A stretch of DNA of 64,000 nt from Monarcha castaneiventris obscurior (lineage: Eukaryota > Chordata > Aves > Passeriformes > Monarchidae), in contig JAMPIT010000379.1 in the NCBI GenBank assembly GCA_026261815.1, positions 22,353,001 through 22,417,000 on the forward strand, given 5' to 3'. The position numbers and the translations under genes were made by a program. Shown in pieces: positions 24,052-36,200 of this stretch. Each line of letters starts with the position of its first letter. Position 1 is the first letter of the stretch. The notes under the pieces are model-generated. The model was given only the letters and a program-made list of their open reading frames with translations. It was not told where the DNA came from and did not search any database.

Positions 24052-27000
24052 ATAATACTTCTGCCCTAAATAAGTGTTGATCAAATAAAATACTAAATAT
24101 CAATCAAAACCATAGCTTAATATTATTGACAAAATACGTCAAGTTATCACATTGGTTCTTGTGTTCTCCCACAAGTATACTCTGATCATGTGGAAAAGCA
24201 AGCCTGTGTCAATGGAAGATTAAACATACCCAGCAGCTAAGCAAAACAGCAGCAACAGACACACATTCAGGCAAATGAGTAGCCTTCTACTTTTTTTTCA
24301 TCTGAGCATTGCAGCAAAAAAAGAAAAAAAGAAGCCAGTGGCAAATAATATACTAAGATATTTAATAACTTTAAATTCTTCTCTTAGAGAGGAAGAAGAG
24401 TTCTGGTTATACAGAGAAATCTGCCAAATGACAGAGCCTGCCAAAACTACATTTCAAGACTCTGATCAAGGAGATGATGAAGTTCCCCTACTATACACCT
24501 TTACAGGATATTAAGAAACTGAATTTGGGAAATGCAAGGTACATTTATTGTAACTAAACCAAAATAAATTTGGAATTCCTTTTTAAAATCTTCATCTAAT
24601 CTCAAAAGGCACTTTTCCACATCTACTTCCTCAGGTCATGAATTTCATCAGGGAATCTCAATGTTGGTAATAACAGGCCTGTGGCATATGGAATTAAATC
24701 CTTTGTGGCTACTCATTTGGGGAATTCCACTATTTCTTTAGTAACATCCATTTTCAACATTCTGAATTTGGAGTTTATAGAATTTAAGCCAAAGGACATT
24801 ACTGCACAGAATAGGAAAAAAAAGGCTCAAAAAACTTTTGAGCAACTTTCTGGGACATAATTTTCATGAAGCAGAAAACAGAAGATACAGTCCAGGGGAT
24901 TTAAGTAAAGAAAAATTATTAGCATAATTCAGCTATGAGAAGGATTCTGAAACTATTTTTCTTCTGTTTTGCTTTTTTTCTCAATATAGAATTTGCAATG
25001 AAACTTACAGACTAGCCCTACTTCAGTTCCTACTTAATTCCATTGCAGAAAACAATTGGCTGTATTGAGACCAGAATCAGACATTAAATAGATGCCAGCA
25101 ATCTAGCTCATTTTAAGAAACCATTAACTAAATGGACTTTTCTGTACACACAGAGAATACTTCAGCTCAGCTCATTATTAAGATGGTTCACATTAAGAAC
25201 AAACAAAGCTCCTTTAAAACTACAAAGGAGTTACCCGTTCATTAACGGATGTACAATGCATCAGTTATTTGAACTTATAGAAATAATTCATCTTTCCTCA
25301 TGTGTTTGGGACAACAGCATGGTTACCCAGTTAGAACAGGGCATAAATGTGGTCTGAGAGTCACTGTGAGAAGTCACAGCATTTAACACCACTCAAAAAA
25401 ATCTCAGCACCTCCTATGTTGAGATTCTGAACCTCCTGATGATATCCTCACTGGAAATGAGACCAACACATTGGATTCAAAACAAAGATATGCACAGAGG
25501 TCACCAAATGCTTGTTCTGTTTCTTCCTTACTTTCTCAAGTAAGGAATTTACTTCCTTGATGCCAATTATTAAGTGCTGTTACTATTTACCTTTGGTACC
25601 TAACCAGACACTGGAGAGCTCCTGTAGACAAATTAAAACCATCATTTGTTATGAACTTTTTTTTTCCTTAACAACATGCTAAGGCTAACTAACACCATGA
25701 ACAAAACAATTAAGTACTTTGACTTGGCACAGGAGCAAGTGAAAAACTGGCAAACGTCCCACTGTTGAATATAGGAAGTGCAAAATTGAGCCTGCTTTAA
25801 GGTATCTGTCTTCAGCTAAGCTGAGGTTCAGTGGTGTAAATACATTTTCAAGTGGAAATATTATGCAGTGATTTTATGTAGGAAATCTTTGTTAAGGAGT
25901 ATGCTAAGCATTTTTTTTTCTAGCATCTGTTCTTATCCGCTGTTCTGTATTACTAACACAATAAAGTGATGTCAAGTCATTTATTCAGGGTCCAAAATGG
26001 CCTCGTTTACGTTAAAACCTGTCTTCTTGGCATCTTATTCTGAGTGCTAACTATTGGCCTGAATAGTCTCTTTCACTCATTTGAGATATGTGCAAAACTG
26101 CTTTTCAGTGATCATGCTGAAATCTATAGCTAAGCTTTAAGAAAAAAAAAAGAGCTAAAGCAACCCAGAAATTAGATTTCAAAGATCAGGGAAAATATGA
26201 AAATAATCCATTTATTTTTCAGAAAGGACTCAAAGGGTTTTCATATGACCTCTGACTATCTTCACAAGAGAAACCTCTTTTCCTCCCTCATTTGTAAACT
26301 GCTGTACAGATCTCCTTCATGGACCACATATACAACAAAATTGCAATATGCAGTCTTGCTTACCTGAAATCTGGTTTATGCACTGCCAGGACAACAGGAC
26401 GTAGCAAGAGGAACTGTGACTGAAGCTGAAGCAAAAATACCTCCTTTACCCTCAATATCAAATTCTAAAGTATGGTTGATTGCCCAAAACATTGGCAGTC
26501 TGTCAAACCTATTCTGAATTTTTGTAGTGATTTCAATAAGCTGCATTTGAGTATTTCCACTTCTAGTGCTGCACAGTGATGGATCCAGGATGCAGAGGTT
26601 CTCCTCCTTTATTTTGTCTTTTAATTTCTTCCTTTGTCTCTAATCTTCCTGGTTTTACTCTTTCTCTAATGCATACTTTGGTCATTTGTTCAGAGTGCTG
26701 GTGCCCAAGCACTGCCAGAGGTAGCTGCAGGGCTGACCTGTGCTGGAATACTGAAGGGAATGGTTGAGCTCCTCAGCCAACCTGCCGCCTCTGTGGTAAT
26801 ACATTTAAGAAAGGCCAAAAGCATTGCTCCCCACTCAAGTTTTTTTCATATTAAAAACAGTTTCATGATCAATAGCAGATTTGAGAATTTTTTCATTTTT
26901 ATTTCCAATATAGAAATACTTAGCGTTTGACAAGCTACACAAGAATTCTGCAGTTCATCAACAGGCTTTGAAAAGCGCCTGTTCATTTTTAAACCAGATT

Positions 27001-27130
27001 CTGCAAATCATTCCTTTGCGCTATATTTTTCTCCTCTGAAAGACAAAATTCATTGTTCAGCTATTTGAAGTGGTGTTATTTTGTCCAACATCATAAACAT
27101 AAAAAGAAGACGAAACTATTCATATTTTTA

Positions 27131-27250
27131 GAATCATAGAATCATAAGAACAGTAAGGTTGGAAAAGATCTCTAAGATCTAAGATCATCTAAGTCCAGCC
27201 TTTGAATAACACTGTGCCCACCAAATCATGCCATGAATGTATCTGTGAAG
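27131..27250 (-). mobile_element. CR1 LINE 3' end fragment
   Basis: GAATCATAGAATCATAAGAA followed by CAGTAAGGTTGGAAAAGATC is the antisense of a CR1 3' terminus, placing the element on the minus strand. It is truncated to roughly 120 bp and diverged; a short local duplication (CTAAGATCTAAGATCATCTAA) lies inside it. Confidence 0.85.
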
Positions 27251-27561
27251 CTTATTTTGGTTGTCGTATGTTGAATTTTTCCTAATTCGCATGCGCATTA
27301 CAAGGCAAATATGTAAAAAGTACACAATATTGTGAACTTACATTACCTCTTGCTAAACAACATATAAAAAATATTCAGCCAAATACCATGTGCAATTTGG
27401 TCATTTGCTGTGCAGAAATTATTTTGGACATCTACTTGGTTGATTATTAGTGTATCCAAACACTTTGTGCGATTCCTTGAATATTGAATGTATAAAGACA
27501 TACAAAGAAAAGCATCTCTTAAAAATAGACCCTAGGCTCAAAAAAAATGCTCAAAGGCCAA

Positions 27562-27586
27562 TTTTTTTTTTTTTTTTTTTTTTTTT
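27562..27586. repeat. Poly(T) run, 25 bases
   Basis: This is the longest homopolymer in the window, equivalent to A25 on the MMP16 strand. The open frame running off it at 27587-27871 was not recognisable as a retrocopy. Confidence 0.85.
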
Positions 27587-27999
27587 AAACTGTCTTTGAC
27601 AAACAGAGTGAACTGACTGAGAATGTATGTCTTTCAATGAAGGTAGTGAGCCTTCTTGCAGAGGCATCCACAGCCATGGCTGTAGTTCCTGCTTGGAAAA
27701 CATCTTGATTGAAATCCTGGCCCTTTCCTGTTGCTGTTCAGCTAAGTGCAGAAAATAACTGCCGTAACTATCTAACTTACTTTCATCTATGTTGCAAAGG
27801 TTATATGATTGCTGTTGCCCTGTCCAATTTCTAGTGCAAATGAAAACTTTACTTAAAAAATATATTCTCATTTCAAATTAAAAAAATTATATTACTGCAT
27901 ATAGAAAAAAATCATTCTAAAATAAACATCTCTTAAAACTGCTATTAGTATTTGGTGCTCTATCAAAGTAATTAAGAATACTTTGATGTACATTTGTTT

Positions 28000-28023
28000 T
28001 ATATATATATATATATATATATA
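28000..28023. repeat. (TA)12 microsatellite
   Basis: Twelve perfect TA units are followed by a small palindrome-like CAATATTTTTAAATATTG. It is a simple repeat in intron 6. Confidence 0.85.
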
Positions 28024-31000
28024 CAATATTTTTAAATATTGTATCCTCATTTTGTTACAGCTCTGTTTTCATTAGCAAATTATTCTCTGATTATAGATTT
28101 CTTTTTAATTATGTCAGTCTTATTCAAATATTTTGTTTAATAATTTCTTCACTATCAAATTGTATGTGAACTTTTTATCAATTTTTTGATGCACATCCAT
28201 CTGTCATCTTTATTTTTTCTGTGTGGACAGTACAAATGGCATTTTAGCATTTCTTTTCTTTGTATACATTAACCTTTCAAAAACATTCTGAAGTAATCAA
28301 AAGCTGTAAGTTTTCAGAAAACACTTTCAGCTCAAGGAAAATCTGTTCTTCAGAATCCATATAAAAGATGCTATGGAGTTTTTGGGTAAGACCAATGGCT
28401 GGGTAACACTAGATCTCACACTGTACATGAACCTCGGCAAATTTAGAGACCTCTAACAACACCATGGATTGATCTGGGCCTTATGTGGATGGTTTCCATG
28501 TACTGTGTCACCACCACACACTTTCAAAGAACACTTGGCTCCTCCCAGAAAATCTTCCACATGAGAACTTGTCCACTGTTATCTCTTCAGATTACAAGTA
28601 TGATGGTAATCGACCTTGCAGGATGATGCAGCTGGAGGTGATATTGCATTTTCTGATCTATCCCATAATACATATATAAATGGTGACAACTCAGGTAATC
28701 AATGTTTTGTCTTTACCAACTGAACATATAATTTATTTTTAAATAATAATAAAAAAGATTAAATAAAACCAATGTGCATTCGGAAGGGTTTCTGTATTCC
28801 TAACTGAATTGAGCATTTCAATTCATTCTGATTTTGTCCAAATAACTAAACTGACTGAGACACTATAAAATGTTCCCACTGCTGCATGGTTATGATTCAA
28901 TATGAAGAAACAAATAGACAGACATAAAAGAAGAAAAATAAAGACCTGTAAAGACATCAAATATAGGCTTGCAGCCAGGAATCTCTGAAATGCTCAAATT
29001 CCCCCTAATGTTCTGTAGGTATGAGCACATGCTCATTAAGTACTGCACAAAACCTTTCATCCACATGATGAACATTAGGCCTTTACAGAGCAGTTAAATT
29101 TTTATTTCCTCAGTAGTGATTGCACTTTGAGACTAAAAAACCATGCATAAACTTTCTTGAACCCAGTTCTGTTGCCCCTCCCCATAGAGAGTTAACATAA
29201 AAGCAATGAGTTCCATGAATTCATGAAGCAGTGGTGTGTTATGCACCATGGAAAGATAAGAAAATTGGACATTTTTTATTACTAAAAATTTTTTTGGTTA
29301 GAATTGAAAAACTTTCTCCTGGTACCAAGAAAAAAAGTGTTCTGATGAAGTATTCTATATGTAAACCATAAATATTCTAACAAAGATGAGTCAAATATAT
29401 TTTAAAAAATCACAATTTCATTAATCCATGCATCTGCCTATGTAATATGACACAAACAAGGGATCCTTGATACATCATCTTTAAAATCAGGCAGGCATAT
29501 AGAAGAGACTAAACAACAAAAAGGGGTGAAAATATGTAGTTGCATTATGATATGAGGTGAAGATATTTGCTTTGTAGCAGCTATCCTATTGTCCTAATAA
29601 ATAATAGTGGAAAACACCAAGCTGGAATGTAGATTGGCTCTCTAAGAGGCCTGTATTTTTACAGGCTATGTCAACACATGATCATGGTTCTTAGAAATGT
29701 CATGGGATGTGTGACAAACAATGTTCAAATGAGTTAAATCTCCTTTTGCATTGACCAACACCTGCTTCTTGATATTTCTCTTCCAATTTCTCTTCCCCTT
29801 TTGATGCATTCTTTGGGAAACTAGATAACCCATTATTTTCTATGACGCTTAAATCTGACAAACATATGAGCCTCTAATCTATTTGAAAGCTCAATAACAC
29901 TAACTGTACAACTCTCCATCCCCCAAATAATCTTAGATATATATCATACTCTACACTTTTCTTCTATCCTTTTGCAGCCTCTTTTACCACTTCATAAAAA
30001 AAAGATCAATAACTGGACTACCTTTTTACCTTTAATGAATTGTCAAAAAGATTTGAGATTGAATTTTTCTAGGAATAGACAGAATATGAGCATAACTGCA
30101 TTTTCAAGATTATTTTCCCAGCTGCACAGTATTTCCTATCACAAAACTATATTGCCTTTCCAACAATAGCACAGATTTTAGAACAGGAATCTCCTTCCTG
30201 GAGAACACCAAGTGTACCACCTAGGATCCTATAAAAAAATTAAGGATTTTTTTTTCCACAGTTGTTCGTAGTTTATTTATGCTATCCATCTTGGCCTATG
30301 AGAGGAGAATAAAGAATAATGGGGTTTGCGTGCATATAATGTTTCTGTAACTTCACATATAAACCTGTGAAAATGGTCCAGGACAGACTTATCTTTCTCC
30401 AAGCAAAACAGACCAACCACTGAGATGAAATCAGAATAACTTTGGGGTTTTTTCTACTTGTCTGCCCTTACCACTTTATCACTGCCAATATGATGTTTCA
30501 TCGTCTACCTGAGTGGTGAGCAGATTATTTTAAAAACTACTACAAATACGCCTGAATCATCAGGTTCTCTGTAACGACTCAGGCACTCTCTGAAAATCAA
30601 AAAGGTCAGAGTAGAGCAAACTCAACTACCTTTCTTAATTTTTACCCCTAAAATATACGGAGTATTAAATGAGCAGGGAATGGAGGCTACAGGCCTTGAT
30701 AAACAAAAGTTATAGATAATCGAAGAGAAGGTATGACCTTTTTCACCGAAATTTCTAGATGCAGGCAGCAAAAACACTGAAAGAAGTCAAATGGAGAAAT
30801 TATAAATAAGCTAAAGCCATAAATACTTATTTCTAGTTTCATTAACCCAGGTAGATATTCCTGGCAAAGCATGAAGATTAGAAAACTCCAAATAGAGTAG
30901 AGAAGGATTCACCTGGTAAAAAAATAACGTACACCTACGTTTGTGGCTTGTGAACTATGGCATGTCTGTGAGATCACTTGGCATAATTTTCATCTAAAGG

Positions 31001-31361
31001 AAGCTTCTAAGTCTGTTTTCAATGTGGAAATAAAATACAAGTCATTATCATTCACTCTTGTTGGCCAAAAGCTTTTGAAGAGGAGGCAGTAACAAACTAT
31101 GTCCACCAGGATTATCCAAAATCAACCATCAAAAGTCTATCATTGATATTGTAGGCACACAGAAATTAGTACTCCAAACATTTTCTCTAGATGCAATAAA
31201 AGATTTCATTCCCTTTAAGCCGTGACCTTTTTACTAGAAAGAATTGTGGTATTTTATATTATTTATATGACTTACTACTATATCACCTGTATTTTTATAT
31301 TTCTGTCACATCCACAAATTCATATGCAGATATGTTTCTTTCCATATGCAAATGAATGTCA

Positions 31362-31442
31362 CAGCCCATGGCAGGGAAGCTGGAATAGATGACCTTTGAA
31401 GGTCCCTTCCAACCCAAGCCATTCTGATTCTATGATTCTATA
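31362..31442 (+). mobile_element. CR1 LINE 3' end fragment
   Basis: GATGACCTTTGAAGGTCCCT, then TCCAACCCAAGCCATTCTGA, ending in ATTCTATGATTCTATAAC, is the sense-strand CR1 3' terminus with its octamer repeat. Only about 80 bp remain. Confidence 0.9.
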
Positions 31443-31728
31443 ACTAATAGGAAAACATTTACAAGAAAGTAAGATGAAAAAAATAAAACATTTAATGAAT
31501 AAATAAAATGTGCACTAAATGGAACAGTGACATTACAGTTGTAAAGACAGAGGGATGTCAGTGAGTGGGAACACAACACAAACTGATGGAAACCACAATA
31601 TACACATCATACACACATACAAAAATACAACACGTGAAATAAGCTGTGTCACTAACTCTCACACTGACATTTATTATGCCTCTGAAAACCCAAAATAATC
31701 ATGTGCCTCCCTTGAATCCTCATAATTC

Positions 31729-31908
31729 ATGAAACCAAATTTCATGGTTTTGCACACATATGCAGTTCAATGTGATCCTATGTGCAGATGCAGAATGTGC
31801 TCATCCTACCACTTATCCATGAAACCAAATTTCATGGTTTTGCCCACATATGCAGTTCAATGTGATCCCATGTGCAGATGCAGAATGTGCTCATCCTACC
31901 ACTTACCC
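31729..31908. repeat. Tandem duplication, 2 x 90 bp
   Basis: Two adjacent copies (31729-31818 and 31819-31908) both begin ATGAAACCAAATTTCATGGT. They differ at only a few positions: GCACAC versus GCCCAC, CCTATG versus CCCATG, and the final bases. Because 90 is a multiple of three, a plus-strand frame passes through both copies and encodes a 30-residue unit twice (MKPNFMVL, CRCRMCSSYHL). I regard this as a recent segmental duplication rather than a gene. Confidence 0.95.
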
Positions 31909-32225
31909 TGTCGCTCTGCCTTCTCCACACTGCACATTGCATGAAATCTCTGATACCAGAATAATTTGGAATGCCCCGATGAGTCAATGCAGAACCACAG
32001 GTGGGAGCAAGAAAGAGTGAGTAATTAAAATATTTCCTCCTGATTGCAGTAGTTTAGGACAGTTCATACATAAACGAGATACTGACACTGTTCTAACCAG
32101 GATGATGTTCTCAAGACAGTATCTCACTCTTTTAATACACTCGTTGTAGGGGAAATGGAAGAGGACCTATCCTGCTCATTTCAGGGTCACACCACCCCTG
32201 TTTACACATGTATACTAATAAAAAG

Positions 32226-32750
32226 TAGACACTCAAGGTGAGGCCATCCCTGTGCAGAGCAGAGCAGAGCAGGACAATCCCCTCCCTTGCCCAGCTGGTG
32301 ATGCTGTGCCTGATTCCCTCCAGGATATGGCTGACCCTCCTGCCTGCCAGGGCACTGCTGACCCACATTCAGCTTGCCATCAACCAGGACCCCCAGGTCT
32401 CTTTCCACGACGCTGCTCTTCAGCATCTTGTTCCCAAATCTGTATGTACATCCTGGGTTGCCTTGTCCCAGGTGCAGAATCCTGCACCTTCCCTTGTTGA
32501 ACTTCATATGGCTGGTGATTACCCGCCCTCTAGTTTTTTCAGGTCTCTGCAGGGCTTCTCTGCCCTCAAGGGAGTAATCAGTTCCTCCCAATTTAGTGTC
32601 ATTGACAAACTTAGTATCCCATCAAGTTCTATGTCCAAGTTGTTTGTGAAAGTGTAGAACAGAACTGGCCCTTAAATGGAGTCATATGAACCCCACTAGT
32701 GACCGGCCACCAGTCTGATGTAACCTCATTTACTATAGTCTCTTTTTGTT
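32226..32750 (-). mobile_element. CR1 LINE reverse-transcriptase fragment
   Basis: The minus-strand translation matches the C-terminal CR1 reverse-transcriptase region with several frameshifts. Recognisable pieces are VTSDWWPVTSGV, DTKLGGTDYSLEGREALQRP, MKFNKGRCRILHLGQGNPGC and VVERDLGVLVDGKLNVGQQC, then a degraded LYSAL...PHLE segment. The YxDD catalytic segment upstream (FADDTKL in intact copies) is degraded. Repeat-like sequence may extend right to about 32945. It is a dead copy. A CR1 3' end lies 800 bp to the left on the opposite strand, so the two are separate insertions. Confidence 0.88.
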
Positions 32751-35689
32751 GTCCTCCACACTTCTGGGCAGCTTCAACCCCAAGGGTTCTCACTAGCACT
32801 CAGTTCATCAAGTTCTGCCATGCCATCCTGGCAATTACTTATTACTGGTTTTGTCCATTTTCCCCTTCCATTCCTGTCTAAAGCTCTGTCAATGAGCCCT
32901 GGTAGCTCCTGCGCTAAAGCCCTTTCTCTCCTTTGAAAAATGTGCTGTATATCCTGTAAGTGAGAGTATGAGAGTTATTTTGGATTCAAGCTGCTGGAAG
33001 ATAAGGCTAATATATATATGCTTTTTGACCTCATTTTAAAGCTTGTGTGCTGATGACAAAAATAAAAAAATCCAGGTACGAAATCTAACTTTGAATGGTA
33101 TAGGGCAAGGCTAAGTAAATCTTCTCTCTTGTGGACATGGTAGGATATAGAAAAAGATTGCAGAAGATCCCACAGTAATCAGGGGGTGAATAGTGACATT
33201 TCTGGAGTGTCTCAGCTTTGAGGTTGACAGCAGTGGCCAGTGAGAAAACCAGGCCATTAAGAGTGAAACATCCAGAAAACAGCAGACAACAACATCTGTC
33301 GTAACAACAAATATGAAAATGACGGATATTTGATTGTCTTTGCTCACTGCCTCTGTCACTCAGATACAGGGATTAGATCATGAAGAAAGTGAAGGAACTT
33401 CTAACAGTGAATATGTAATATCGTAAACCACATCCTATTACAGATAAGCTGGGAATGTACAATTTAAAACAGTAAATGACTGTGGGTGTTATAAAGGCCT
33501 GGCCAGACATCACTCCAACACATCATCAAAGGCTCTGTCGTGATAAGATTGATGAGAAATGCTGGTGGTCTTAGGGAGAAAGGGAAAGGATTGAATTCTG
33601 CCATTATTAAGTATAACCTTTGACCTAATACAGTCTATTCTCCTTGATAAGGATATTTTCACTAGACATATATGCTGAATCATGAATTAAAATTGTCCCT
33701 GTGTAATTTTGATTTATTGACTGGAAACATAGCATAATAAAATTTGATTTTGTATGCAAAAACAGTTTTTGATTTCATATACTTGGTATTACAAGCTTAT
33801 CTGTTGTTTCTTTCTTGCCTAGTATGTATTACTCATAACAGATAGTCCCGCGTTATACCAAAGGTAATTAAAACCAAATGAAATCATCAGTGTGTTATAG
33901 TCGGTGGAGTTTTTTCCCATTACTTTCAAGTGGGCCAAATTTTCACTCAATAGGCAAAGAAAGCAACACTTAAAAATATTCAAGCTATAGCTTATAAAAA
34001 AGAAGGAAATGCAGCATTTAAGTAAATATCTGTTATAAATTTTTGATATTTTTCAATAGATTGTCAATAGTGCGAATAGTGTTTCACTAAGTTGTCGAAA
34101 AAATAAACATACATGTTGTTTTATGTTATTTAAGATCTTGACTATTTAGTAGTGTAGTGTTTTTCATAGGAAATGGCTAATTCAGAGGAATCAAACAAGA
34201 TTAATTTATTTGCATTTAAACCCCTAGCAAATTTTACACTGTGGACCCTCAACCCCTTGAAAGGGGAAAAAAAAAAATAACAAAGAAATTAAAAATATAC
34301 AAATACTGCTAGAATATAAAGCTTTGGCTGTAAACAAAGATTAAGCAAGAATAAGCAAATAATACCACTTCTTGAAAAAGCTTACATTACAAGCCATTCC
34401 AATTGTTTCCCAAAATGTTTACCTAAATTAGTTGAAAGGCCACAATTTTATACAACAAGAAATTTTAATTAAGCCTTGTGCTTGAAGTGTTTCTGCAATT
34501 ACTCCCTTTGGTTCCATTAGGATGTAACCTCAATTAAAATGTATTGTTAATATTACAAGATAACGCTTGCTGGTGGCACAAAACTGAAGATATTGCCTCC
34601 ATGTAATTTTAGATTATTCCTTGCTGCAAGTTTTGCAATTATTTTTTGTCAATAGTGCCTTTTTCTATTCTCTTGCCAACAAAATATTATTAATCAGTAC
34701 ACCCAGACAGTGAGCCTCTGAAAACAGGCAACTTCTACAAAATTAAATACCTTTTGCATCCTAGAATTTAGTTAAAGCTTTTTGTTATTAATTTTTAGTG
34801 AATAAAAATAACAAGTGAAAAATTAATAGGGTCACAGGATTCTTTGACTTTATAAAACAAATATTGTAACTGTGAGGGGGAAAATCCCCAGGATTTCATC
34901 TTTTCACTTTAATTGACATCATTAGTCCTTTCTCAAGTGATAATGTCCTTTGAGGTCATTTATTTTCCCCACTGTGATTCTCTGTCTATTGTTGTGTTAT
35001 GCATAGGAAATAAATTTACCACATTAGAGTCTTTTCACATGCATTTGTTTATCTGTATTTTTAATGTCTTTCTCTTATTTAATAGCATTATGCAGAGCCA
35101 TAATTGTTCACTATTCCTTCCTTGATGTCATGTAAAATTTTTGATATAAACCACAATTTTTAATGATCAAGTAGATTTTAGAACAAACTCTTGCCATATG
35201 GGGAGGAAAAAAGGGACAGTTATTTTCAAAAATGAATAAAAATAACAATTCCAAATGCACAAGGAACACCACATAAGCACAGTGTCATTTGTCGGAGGAT
35301 TATTTTTTTGGAGTGAGAAACAGTAACAATTCTATTTCTTTATTCAACTTATAAGTACTTTCTTAAGAATATATAAAAATTTGATGCACTCTATCCTTTT
35401 GCATAAAGTTAGTACCAGAGAGCTTCATATTCTACCAATTCCATTCTACTTTAGAAAATGCTTCTAAAGAATGACTAATTCTTTGAATTGTGTCCAATGG
35501 TTTGCAAATATTTAGTATCGCATTTTTCAGTATTTATTAGATTAAAACTAAATCAGAAATAAGATTTTGTTTAGATTCACATTTAACTGCCGAAAGCTTT
35601 TAAAGATTGTCCCAAAACCTGCTGCCACATTTGTATAATTCACACAATTCACTCCACTGCTAAATTCAGACTGTCCAACTCTCTGTGAA

Positions 35690-36157
35690 AACCTTTGAAG
35701 AGTCTGAAGTGCTCCTTTTCATCTGTGAGGACTTTCTGGGTTAGGGAGTGCACCTCATGGGTATTAATGGCTCATCATGAGATGGTGAGAGTTTCAAAGA
35801 GACAGGACCAAGTCAACCTTTGAATAAAGTATTTTAGCTCAGAGCCTGACCCTAGGAAGGAGGATGATTTCCTCTGAAAGCTTGACCCAGGGGAAGGAGG
35901 CAGCAGAGCATCCGTCTCGCACAACCAGAAAGGGTGGACATTCCCTCCCCTGCACTTCTCTTGTTAGTGTTTGTGAGCAGCTGCCACACACCCCAGTCTT
36001 CTCTGCCTGGTCTCTTTCTCTGAGCTGGAATGAAGAAGTCACAAAACAGTCTCCTGACCAAATCTCACTAGCTATTGCCTCTGACAGTCATATTCCAAAG
36101 GAGACGGAGCAAATGCTACTGGGAAATGAGTGTGTGAAACAGTCACATTTCAGCACA
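35690..36157. other. GC-richer unidentified block in intron 6
   Basis: This block is visibly richer in G+C than its surroundings and has no simple repeats. It contains GGTGAGAGTTTCAAAGAGAC, CAAGTCAACCTTTGAATAAA and a Ser/Pro-coding frame on both strands. It directly abuts a CR1 3' remnant at 36158. It may be an old repeat or LTR fragment, but I cannot identify it. Confidence 0.3.
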
Positions 36158-36200
36158 TTCACAGAATCACAGAATGGTTGAGGTTGGAAAGGACCTCTAG
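36158..36200 (-). mobile_element. CR1 LINE 3' end remnant
   Basis: TTCACAGAATCACAGAATGG then TTGAGGTTGGAAAGGACCTC is the antisense of a CR1 terminus. Only about 40 bp are preserved before unrelated sequence. Confidence 0.85.

Noticed and set aside
27551..27871. Minus-strand frame ending at the T25 run as a processed pseudogene with a poly(A) tail
   Set aside because: The orientation fits a tail, but the peptide matches nothing I know, there is no clear AATAAA before the tract and no target duplication was seen.
32202..32657. Overlapping open frames on both strands as candidate genes
   Set aside because: The minus-strand translation is CR1 reverse transcriptase with frameshifts, and the plus-strand frames are its complement.
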